Below, piece by piece: positions 57,285-64,000 of a stretch of 64,000 nucleotides of DNA; position 1 is the first letter of the stretch; every line of letters begins with the position of its first letter. This stretch comes from Arthrobacter sp. SLBN-112 (lineage in GTDB: Bacteria; Actinomycetota; Actinomycetes; Actinomycetales; Micrococcaceae): the NCBI RefSeq assembly GCF_006715225.1, contig NZ_VFMU01000001.1, positions 3,534,001-3,598,000 of the forward strand. The letters run 5' to 3'. The notes beneath the pieces were generated by a model that saw only the letters and a list, made by a program, of their open reading frames with translations, did no database searches and was not told the DNA's origin. The translations under genes were made by a program, and so were the position numbers.

Positions 57285-57755
57285 TTAAGGGGATTGCGGC
57301 TGGGCGGGACCAGCGGCCCCGTCCGGATGGGCGGCTTCCCATTCTGCCTGTTCGCGGGCGCGCTGCGCGGCCTCCCGGTCCAGCCGGATGCCGGTCCGGA
57401 TTCCGTACCACCACGCCACCGCGAAGAGCGCGCCTACCAGGAACATGGCGGGCTCGAAGATGCCGGTGAGGATCAGGACCAGTTGCAGGATCCATCCCAG
57501 GCCGATCCCCCAGGGCTTGTTGAGGACCGCGCAGGCGAAGATCATGACCACGCTGAGGGCAATGCCCACGCCCAGGATCAGGGCCGGCGGGAACTCTCCG
57601 CGGCGCAGGCCGAACACCACCAGGGTGGCGAAGAACATGACGAACGCTTCCAGGAGCAGCACGGTGGAGGCGAACATCACCTTGGTGGACCGGCGCTTCT
57701 TTGGCATGCCGGGTCGCCACTCGCGCTGCGCTTTGGTCAGCCTGGCCACGGTCAC
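57285..57755 (-). CDS. DUF4233 membrane protein
   Basis: 156 aa with four membrane helices (VMFASTVLLLEAFVMFFATL; LILGVGIALSVVMIFACAVL; IGLGWILQLVLILTGIF; AMFLVGALFAVAWWYGI) and an Arg/Glu/Ala-rich cytoplasmic tail. DUF4233 is conserved in Actinobacteria exactly between folC and ndk; function unknown. GTG 57755 overlaps the folC stop (GTGA). Confidence 0.9.
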   Translation of the reverse strand: MTVARLTKAQREWRPGMPKKRRSTKVMFASTVLLLEAFVMFFATLVVFGLRRGEFPPALILGVGIALSVVMIFACAVLNKPWGIGLGWILQLVLILTGIFEPAMFLVGALFAVAWWYGIRTGIRLDREAAQRAREQAEWEAAHPDGAAGPAQPQSP

Positions 57756-59110
57756 GCCTCCGTTTTTCCGAGCAGGATCCGCGCCTCTGCCACCAGGGTG
57801 ATGGAACCCGTGACCAGGACGCCGCCGGAAAGGTCGTCATTGGCTTCGGCACGTTCCACGGCCCATTCGAGCGCATCATCCAGCTTTTCGGCGACATGCA
57901 CGTTGTCCTCACCGAATCCCAGGTCGATCGCCAGCTCGGCAAGCTCCGCAGCCGGAACCGCCCGCGGAGAGTTGGACTGGGTGAAGCAGTACTCCACCGC
58001 CATTTCCCCCAGCGATTCCCTGATTTCACGCAGGATCTCCTCGGCGTCCTTCTCCTTGAGGACACCAACCACCGGAACCAGCCTGGTGAAGGTGAATGCT
58101 TCCTGCAGTGCCGCGGCTGAGGCCTTGATGCCGTCGGGATTGTGGGCCGCGTCCACGATGATGGTGGGTGCGGTCCGGACCACCTCCAGGCGGCCGGGCG
58201 ACGTTACCTCCGCGAAGCCTTCCTGCAGCACTTCGAGGTCGAGTTCCTTCTCACCGCCGAAGAACGCCTCCAAAGCGGCCACCGCCACGGCAGCGTTTTG
58301 CGCCTGGTGCGCGCCGTGCAGCGGCACCATGAGGTCCGGGTAGCGGCCGGCGATGCCCTGGATGGTCACCACCTGCCCTCCAACAGCCACCGTCCGCGAC
58401 TCGACGCCGAACTCCACGCCCTCGAAGCGGAACGGAACGCCCACCTCCTTGGCCTTCTCCAGCAGCACCTGGGCCGCATCGAGGGGCTGGGCAGCGCTGA
58501 TGAGGTAGCCGCCGGGCTTGATGATGCCGGCCTTTTCGTGGGCGATGTCCCCGGTGGTGTCCCCCAGGAGGTCGGTGTGGTCCAGCGAGATCGGCGTGAC
58601 TACCGACACCTGACCGTCCCCCACATTGGTGGCGTCGGTGATGCCGCCCAAACCCACCTCGATGATGGCCACGTTGACGGGCTGGTCAGCGAAGATGGCG
58701 AAGCCCAGGATGGTGAGGCACTCGAAGTAGGTCAGGCGCGGCTGCCCCTCGGCTTCGAGCTCGGAATCCACGATCTGCAGGTAGGGCCTGATCTCGTCCC
58801 AGATCCTGACGAACGTCTCGTCGGATACCGGATGGCCGTCAATGCTGATCCGCTCCGTGACCTTGGACAGGTGCGGGCTGGTATAGCGTCCGGTGCTCAG
58901 GCCGTGGGCGCGGAGCACCGATTCGATCATCCGGGACGTGGACGTCTTGCCGTTGGTTCCGGTCACGTGGATGATCGGGAAGGCCTTGTTGGGCTCACCC
59001 AGCACGTCCATGGCGCGGAACAACGGCGCCAGGCGGGGCTCCATCTTGTTTTCCGGCGCCCGTCCCAGCAGTTCGGCGTAGACGCTCTCCACGGAAAATT
59101 CGTCACTCAT
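57752..59110 (-). CDS. folC: Folylpolyglutamate synthase / dihydrofolate synthase
   Basis: 452 aa. Adds glutamate to dihydropteroate and folates. Mur-ligase fold: IIHVTGTNGKTSTSRMIESV (P-loop), GRYTSPHL, TYFECLTILGFAIF, VNVAIIEVGLGGITDATNV, SLDHTDLLGDT with IAHEKAGIIKPG, and the C-terminal IIVDAAHNPDG. It follows ileS by 3 nt. Polyglutamylated folate is the substrate form for MetE and MetF of this window. Confidence 0.96.
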   Translation of the reverse strand: MSDEFSVESVYAELLGRAPENKMEPRLAPLFRAMDVLGEPNKAFPIIHVTGTNGKTSTSRMIESVLRAHGLSTGRYTSPHLSKVTERISIDGHPVSDETFVRIWDEIRPYLQIVDSELEAEGQPRLTYFECLTILGFAIFADQPVNVAIIEVGLGGITDATNVGDGQVSVVTPISLDHTDLLGDTTGDIAHEKAGIIKPGGYLISAAQPLDAAQVLLEKAKEVGVPFRFEGVEFGVESRTVAVGGQVVTIQGIAGRYPDLMVPLHGAHQAQNAAVAVAALEAFFGGEKELDLEVLQEGFAEVTSPGRLEVVRTAPTIIVDAAHNPDGIKASAAALQEAFTFTRLVPVVGVLKEKDAEEILREIRESLGEMAVEYCFTQSNSPRAVPAAELAELAIDLGFGEDNVHVAEKLDDALEWAVERAEANDDLSGGVLVTGSITLVAEARILLGKTEA

Positions 59111-59113
59111 GTC

Positions 59114-62100
59114 CTAGGCCTCCACTTTTTCAACCGCGACGGCGGGTTCGGACACTGTGCCCGGTTCTGCGGTGAGGTCAACGGTGAGGGTCTCGCCCTT
59201 GACCAGTTCGGCGTTGGCCAGCAGCGCATCCACCACGTTCTGCGGTGCGGTGACCGTGGTGCGGATCCGGTCGCTGACGTTGAGCCCGGCGTCCTTGCGG
59301 GCCTGCTGGATGGCGCGGACCATGTCGCGTGCCAGCCCTTCGGCCTCAAGTTCGGGGGTGACTTCCGTGTTCAGGACGACGAATCCGCCGCCGGGCAGTA
59401 CGGCAACAGCTGCCGAAGCGCCCTCGGACTCGGCCACCACTGTCTCCAGCGTGTACTCCTGGGGTTCCAGCTGAAGGCCTCCGGAGGTGACCACGCCGTC
59501 GTCCACGGACCAGTCCCCTGACTTGGCCCCCTTGATGGCAACCTGGACGTTCTTGCCCAGGCGCGGCCCGGCAGCGCGGGCATTGACCACCAGCTTCTGC
59601 TGGATCCCGAACTCCTCCGGAGAAGCGGTGGCGGCGTCCAGCAGGCGGACGGAACGGAGGTTCAGTTCATCGGCGACGACGGCTGCGAACCCCTGCAGGG
59701 CGTCCGCGCCGGGTGCCACGACAGTCAGCTCCTGCAGCGGCAGCCGGACCCGCAGGTTGGCTGCTTTGCGGAGCGAGGAACCGGTGGAGCAGATCTGCTG
59801 GACCCGGTCCATGGCTTCCACCAGGGACGGATTCGCGGGGAAGAGGTCCGCGTCCGGCCAGTCGGCAAGGTGCACGGACCGGTCACCGGTCAGGCCGCGC
59901 CAGATTTCCTCCGAGACCAGCGGCAGCAGCGATGCCGCCGCACGGGTGACGGTCTCCAGCGCGGTGAACAGTGCGTCGAAGGCATCCTGGTCCTCGTCGA
60001 AGAACCGCTGGCGGCTGCGGCGGACGTACCAGTTGGTGAGCATGTCCAGGTAGCTGCGCAGGGAGTCGCAGGCGCCGGAGATGTCATAGGTGTCCAGCTG
60101 CGCCGTCATGTTGCGCACCAGGTCGCCGGTGTTGGCCAGCAGGTACTGGTCCAGGGTGTCCCGGTAGCCCTCGTAGCGGAGCTTTGCGTCATAGCCGGCG
60201 CCATCGTTCGCGGCGTTCGTGTACAGGGTGAAGAAGCTGTATACGTTCCAGAGCGGCAGGATGACCTGGCGCACGCCGTCGCGGATGCCCTGCTCGGTGA
60301 CGATCAGGTTGCCGCCCCGGAGGATGGGGCTGGACATGAGGAACCAGCGCATGGCGTCGGAGCCGTCGCGGTCCAGGACCTCGGAGACGTCCGGGTAGTT
60401 GCGCAGGCTCTTGGACATCTTCTGGCCGTCGGACCCCAGCACGATGCCATGGCTGATGACGTTGCGGAACGCGGGCCGGTCAAACAGCGCGGTGGAAAGG
60501 ATGTGCAGCATGTAGAACCAGCCGCGGGTCTGGCCGATGTACTCCACGATGAAGTCCGCCGGGTTGTGGGTGTTGAACCAGGCCTCGTTTTCGAACGGGT
60601 AGTGCACCTGGCCGTAGGGCATGGAGCCGGAGTCGAACCAGACGTCCAGCACGTCCTCCACGCGGCGCATGACGGACTGACCCTCTTCAGGGGTGCGCGG
60701 ATCGTCCGGGTTGGGCCGGGTGAGTTCGTCGATGAAGGGGCGGTGGAGGTCCACTTCGCCGTCCTCGTTCAGCGGCAGCCGGCCAAAGTCCGCCTCGATC
60801 TCGGCCAGGGAGCCGTAGACGTCGGTGCGCGGGTATTCGGGGTCCGTTGACTGCCATACGGGGATGGGGCTGCCCCAGAACCGGTTGCGGCTGATGGACC
60901 AGTCGCGGGCGTTTTCCAGCCACTTGCCGAACTGGCCGTCCTTGACGTTGCCGGGGATCCAGTTGATCTCCTGGTTCAGTTCGGACATCCGGTCCTTGAA
61001 CTTGGTGACCTCCACATACCAGGAGGACACCGCACGGTAGATCAACGGATTGCGGCAGCGCCAGCAGTGCGGGTAGCTGTGCTCGTAGCTGGCCTGCCGG
61101 ACCAGCCGTCCCTGGGCGCGGAGCACCTGGGTGATGGGCTTGTTGGCCTCGAAGACCTGCAGGCCCACGATGTCATGGAGGTCGCCGTGCTTGAACAACG
61201 GCAGGAATTTGGCGCCTTCGTCCACGGAGAGCACCACCGGGATGCCTGCCTCTTCGCAGACTTTCTGGTCGTCTTCGCCGTAGGCCGGCGCCTGGTGGAC
61301 GATGCCGGTTCCGTCGGTGGTGGTGACGTAGTCGGCCACCACGAAGCGCCAGGCGTTCTCCATGCCGTACTTCTCGTTGTCGGCGAAGTCGTCCCAAAGC
61401 CGCTGGTATTCAAGCCCTTCCAGTTCAGCACCTGTGTGGGTGGACACCACCGCAGCTTCCGCATCTTCAAAGCTGTCGTAGCCGAGGTCCTTGGCGTAGC
61501 TGCCCAGCAGGTCCGCCGCGAGCAGGAAACTGCCCGTGACGGGCGCGTCGGCCGTGGCCGCCTTGACGCCGTTGGGTCCGGCCGGCAGTACGGCGTAGGC
61601 GATGGAAGGCCCGACGGCGAGCGCGGCGTTGGTGGGCAACGTCCAGGGGGTGGTGGTCCAGGCGAGCGCCTGCACGCCGGCAAGCTCCCTGGACAGTTCC
61701 GACGCCCCGGCGAGGATGGGGAACGTGACGGTGACGGTCCGGTCCTGGCGGTTCTTGTAGACGTCGTCGTCCATGCGCAGCTCATGGTTGGACAGCGGGG
61801 TCTCGTCCTTCCAGCAGTACGGCAGCACCCGGTAGCCGTTGTACGTCAGGCCCTTGTCGTGCAGCTGCTTGAACGCCCAGAGGACCGACTCCATGTACTC
61901 AACGTTGAGGGTCTTGTAGTCGTTGTCGAAGTCCACCCAACGCGCCTGGCGGGTGACGTAGCTGCGCCATTCATCGGCGTACTTCATCACCGAGGCGCGG
62001 CAGGCGTCGTTGAATTTGTCGATGCCCATGGCCTCGATCTGCGTCTTGTCCGTCATCCCCAGCTGCTTCATGGCCTCCAGCTCGGCAGGCAGGCCGTGGG

Positions 62101-62431
62101 TGTCCCAGCCGAAGCGGCGCTCCACGCGCTTGCCCCGCTGGGTCTGGTAGCGGCCCACCAGGTCCTTGGCGTAGCCGGTGAGGAGATGGCCGTAGTGCGG
62201 CAGGCCGTTGGCGAAGGGCGGGCCGTCGTAAAAGACGAACTCGTTGCTTCCCGGCTCCCCGCCCGGAGCGTCCGCGCTGCGCTGGTCAATGCTGGCCTGG
62301 AAAGTGCCGTCCTGGTCCCAGTACTTCAGGATGCGCTCTTCGATCTCCGGAAACTTCACGGAGGCGGAAACACCGGCGCTGCTGCCGTTGGAAGAGGTAC
62401 TGGAGGCTGAGGCCTTGGGGTAAAACGTCAT
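59114..62431 (-). CDS. ileS: Isoleucyl-tRNA synthetase
   Basis: 1105 aa. Class I synthetase with HYGH (79-82, in [20 protein letters not shown]), the CP1 editing domain ([16 protein letters not shown]), and KMSKS near residue 670 ([16 protein letters not shown]). Length and sequence fit the type 2 (eukaryote-like) IleRS common in Actinobacteria, which tend to be less sensitive to mupirocin. ATG 62431 has AGGA eight bases upstream; ATG 62440 sits directly on that site and is less likely. The Ser/Ala-rich N-terminus is lineage-specific. Controlled by the T-box just upstream. Confidence 0.97.
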   Translation of the reverse strand: MTFYPKASASSTSSNGSSAGVSASVKFPEIEERILKYWDQDGTFQASIDQRSADAPGGEPGSNEFVFYDGPPFANGLPHYGHLLTGYAKDLVGRYQTQRGKRVERRFGWDTHGLPAELEAMKQLGMTDKTQIEAMGIDKFNDACRASVMKYADEWRSYVTRQARWVDFDNDYKTLNVEYMESVLWAFKQLHDKGLTYNGYRVLPYCWKDETPLSNHELRMDDDVYKNRQDRTVTVTFPILAGASELSRELAGVQALAWTTTPWTLPTNAALAVGPSIAYAVLPAGPNGVKAATADAPVTGSFLLAADLLGSYAKDLGYDSFEDAEAAVVSTHTGAELEGLEYQRLWDDFADNEKYGMENAWRFVVADYVTTTDGTGIVHQAPAYGEDDQKVCEEAGIPVVLSVDEGAKFLPLFKHGDLHDIVGLQVFEANKPITQVLRAQGRLVRQASYEHSYPHCWRCRNPLIYRAVSSWYVEVTKFKDRMSELNQEINWIPGNVKDGQFGKWLENARDWSISRNRFWGSPIPVWQSTDPEYPRTDVYGSLAEIEADFGRLPLNEDGEVDLHRPFIDELTRPNPDDPRTPEEGQSVMRRVEDVLDVWFDSGSMPYGQVHYPFENEAWFNTHNPADFIVEYIGQTRGWFYMLHILSTALFDRPAFRNVISHGIVLGSDGQKMSKSLRNYPDVSEVLDRDGSDAMRWFLMSSPILRGGNLIVTEQGIRDGVRQVILPLWNVYSFFTLYTNAANDGAGYDAKLRYEGYRDTLDQYLLANTGDLVRNMTAQLDTYDISGACDSLRSYLDMLTNWYVRRSRQRFFDEDQDAFDALFTALETVTRAAASLLPLVSEEIWRGLTGDRSVHLADWPDADLFPANPSLVEAMDRVQQICSTGSSLRKAANLRVRLPLQELTVVAPGADALQGFAAVVADELNLRSVRLLDAATASPEEFGIQQKLVVNARAAGPRLGKNVQVAIKGAKSGDWSVDDGVVTSGGLQLEPQEYTLETVVAESEGASAAVAVLPGGGFVVLNTEVTPELEAEGLARDMVRAIQQARKDAGLNVSDRIRTTVTAPQNVVDALLANAELVKGETLTVDLTAEPGTVSEPAVAVEKVEA

Positions 62432-62497
62432 TTTCGACATCCTGGGTTGAGCGTGGGTGAACTCCCGGCAGGGCCGGACGTTCCGTTCAGGATGCGA

Positions 62498-62517
62498 GGA
62501 CGGCTGCCGTGCCGTCC
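62498..62517 (-). promoter_or_regulatory. Hairpin downstream of the T-box
   Basis: GGACGGC (62498-62504) and GCCGTCC (62511-62517) around a 6-nt loop, between T-box and ileS. There is no U-run, so it is more likely part of a translational expression platform than a terminator. Confidence 0.45.
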
Positions 62518-62519
62518 GA

Positions 62520-62702
62520 AGACTGCACTTGACCGCGGTACCACCTCACTTACCGGCGCTGCGTGTTCCCTGGGGAACGGCCGCTGGCTCCGGCCTCTCA
62601 TTACTGCTGTGACGGGCTTACCCGTCCGGTTCTACTGACACCCACCGCCCTTCATGGCGCGGCCGCGCGTTCTTCCGGAAGCTCACCGGTGATTGCCGGG
62701 TC
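62520..62702 (-). promoter_or_regulatory. T-box leader of ileS (ultrashort stem I, specifier AUC)
   Basis: On the minus strand, GGTGGTACCGCGG (62533-62545) is the T-box sequence that pairs with the uncharged tRNA acceptor end. Upstream, a tiny stem CCGG (62696-62699) / CCGG (62686-62689) presents ATC at 62691-62693, the isoleucine specifier, followed by a purine. This is the compact stem I layout known for actinobacterial ileS T-boxes, which act on translation initiation. The remainder up to 62826 shows nothing else. Confidence 0.9.
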
Positions 62703-62826
62703 ATAGCCACTCCAGAGTCTACTATCGCCGCAGGGTCCAGTGCCATTCCAAGTGTGCGGGCGCTCCTCAGCGAACCGGGCCAGTCCGGGGCTGACGCCGC
62801 CAGGCCGCTTTGCCTAGACTCGCGTC

Positions 62827-63834
62827 ATGACAGCTTCCGGAGGTCCCCCCGGCCGGCGGCGTGCGGCGACAGTATGCAGGTGGCTGTTCATTCCTGTTGC
62901 CCTGCCGGTGGCGGCGGTGTCAACGGTCCGGGCGGTTCCTTCCGACTGGCCTGTGCTGGGTGTCCAGCTGGTGGCCTTCATGCCGTGGCTCGCGGTGCCC
63001 GCCGCTGCTGCCCTGTTCCTGGCCTTTGCCGGGCGGAGCCGCTGGCAGCAGGTCCTGGCCGCAGTCCTGGCGGGCTGCCAGGCATTCTGGCTTTTCCCGC
63101 TGGACATCCGGGAACCTGCCGCCGAGGCCGCCGGCACGTCCGCCTCCCTGGTTGCCATGAGCATCAATGCGGAGTTGGGCGGCGCAAATGCCGGCGAGAT
63201 CGTGGCGCTGGTCCGTGAGCTGCAGGTGGACCTGCTGGCGGTTGAGGAGTACACGCCTGACCTGGCGGGAAAACTGACGGCGGCGGGACTGGACGGACTG
63301 CTCCCCCACCGCGTTGCCAATGCCAGGGAGCGAGCCGGCGGCTCCGCCATCTACTCCTCATACAAGCTGACAGCAAGCGGAGTACTTCCGGATACCCGGT
63401 TCGCCATGCCGGTGGCGCGCCTTGACCTCGACGACGGCAACGGAACCAGCCTGCGGGTGGTGGCCGTCCATGCCCTGGCCCCGGCGGGGGACGGCCGCGA
63501 TCAATGGCGCAGCGACCTGGCCGCAGTGGCCAGGGCAGACAACGGTTCCGGTCCCCTCTTGCTGGCGGGCGACTTCAACGCCACCTATGACCATCAGGAA
63601 TTCCGTGGGCTGTTGTCCGGACAGGGCGGCAAACGTCCCCTGGTGGACGTGGCCGCTGCCCTTGGCAGCAGGCTGGTACCTACCTGGCCGATGCGTGGGT
63701 ACCGGCTGCCGGGCATCACGCTGGACCACCTGGTGACCAGCCCGGACATCAGCAGTTCGGGTTACTCGGTCCACCGGGTTGGCGGTACGGACCATGCCGC
63801 CGTCGCGGCAACCCTGAACATCCAGGTCCCCTAG
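62827..63834 (+). CDS. Endonuclease/exonuclease/phosphatase family membrane protein
   Basis: 335 aa. About three membrane helices in residues 15-95 (WLFIPVALPVAAVSTV; LVAFMPWLAVPAAAALFLAF; VLAAVLAGCQAFWLFPL), then an extracytoplasmic EEP domain: Asn in MSINAELGGANAGEIVALV, metal-binding Glu in LLAVEEYTP, VVAVHALAP, LLAGDFNATYDHQEF (D-x-N) and TDHAAVAATL (catalytic Asp-His). The metal-binding and catalytic residues look complete. It could cleave DNA, RNA or phospholipid phosphodiesters outside the cell; the substrate is not evident. It stands alone after the divergent ileS leader. Confidence 0.88.
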   Translation: MTASGGPPGRRRAATVCRWLFIPVALPVAAVSTVRAVPSDWPVLGVQLVAFMPWLAVPAAAALFLAFAGRSRWQQVLAAVLAGCQAFWLFPLDIREPAAEAAGTSASLVAMSINAELGGANAGEIVALVRELQVDLLAVEEYTPDLAGKLTAAGLDGLLPHRVANARERAGGSAIYSSYKLTASGVLPDTRFAMPVARLDLDDGNGTSLRVVAVHALAPAGDGRDQWRSDLAAVARADNGSGPLLLAGDFNATYDHQEFRGLLSGQGGKRPLVDVAAALGSRLVPTWPMRGYRLPGITLDHLVTSPDISSSGYSVHRVGGTDHAAVAATLNIQVP

Positions 63835-63849
63835 CCCTTCCTTGGGGAC

Positions 63850-64000
63850 TCAGGCCTTCCTGATGAGCTTGTGAGTGGCGGCCTGCGCCACCGGCCGGAT
63901 GACGATCTGGTCCAGGTTGACGTGGTGCGGAACCGTGACGGCGTAGCGGACCACGTCGGCAACGTCCTCTGCGGTCAGCGGCTTTTCAACGCCCTGGTAG
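63850..64000 (-). CDS. SDR family oxidoreductase, C-terminal end (partial)
   Basis: The 49 residues visible read YQGVEKPLTAEDVADVVRYA, then VTVPHHVNLDQIVIRPVAQA and a short basic end HKLIRKA before TGA. The LTAEDVADVVRYAVTxPxHVN pattern is the C-terminal part of YdfG-type classical short-chain dehydrogenases (NADP-dependent 3-hydroxy acid or serine dehydrogenases). The Rossmann fold and catalytic Ser-Tyr-Lys lie beyond the window. Confidence 0.85.
   Translation of the reverse strand, partial: YQGVEKPLTAEDVADVVRYAVTVPHHVNLDQIVIRPVAQAATHKLIRKA

Overview
This window is high-GC actinobacterial DNA whose gene content and order point to Arthrobacter or Pseudarthrobacter (Micrococcaceae). The indicators are a DUF222-HNH protein, an nrdHIE cluster with class Ib nrdF nearby, a translational-type T-box before ileS, and the order ileS-folC-DUF4233-ndk / RNase E / rplU-rpmA-obgE-proB-proA-nadD-rsfS. 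Many starts are GTG or TTG, and 4-nt stop/start overlaps are common. The genus is inferred from layout; no 16S gene is present.

Region 1 (1-10.9 kb) is accessory. It holds a type I restriction-modification operon (hsdM, hsdS, hsdR) preceded by an overlapping gene for a 687-aa protein that joins a DNA-binding HTH, a methyltransferase-like domain lacking the catalytic motif, and an HsdS-like C-terminus. After it come a frameshifted two-helix membrane protein gene, a Phd/RelE-type toxin-antitoxin pair with an 11-bp inverted-repeat operator, and a DUF222-HNH nuclease-like protein.

Region 2 (11-22.2 kb) is dNTP and lipid metabolism. nrdF, an unlisted 37-aa small protein with a very strong ribosome binding site, and nrdE-nrdI-nrdH lie in a row. 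TspO follows, then a cyclopropane-synthase / DUF1365 / FAD-oxidoreductase operon diverging from a LysR regulator, a DUF2004-like protein, and a decayed four-helix membrane protein gene.

Region 3 (22.2-31.5 kb) holds metF-metE behind a structured leader with promoter and palindrome, then a MoxR / DUF58 / von Willebrand A cluster in which the two usual vWA proteins are fused into one.

Region 4 (31.5-41.8 kb) holds a sugar ABC importer without its own ATPase plus a ROK repressor, an RsmC-like rRNA methyltransferase, a flavin monooxygenase-like protein, a second cyclopropane-synthase-family enzyme, and an SSS-family symporter with a DUF3311 partner.

Region 5 (41.9-64 kb) is core genome. It has two identical tRNA-Ala(GGC) genes, rsfS, nadD, proA, proB, obgE, rpmA, rplU, a TPP-riboswitch-controlled ThiD-TenA fusion, a large RNase E/G, a VKOR protein, ndk, folC, T-box-controlled ileS, an endonuclease/exonuclease/phosphatase-family membrane protein, and the 3' end of an SDR gene.

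The most unusual items are the inactive HsdM-like fusion protein in the R-M operon, the metF leader, the 37-aa protein between nrdE and nrdF, and a 12-bp palindrome shared by the nrdH upstream region and the tspO terminator. No CRISPR array, prophage or insertion sequence was seen.
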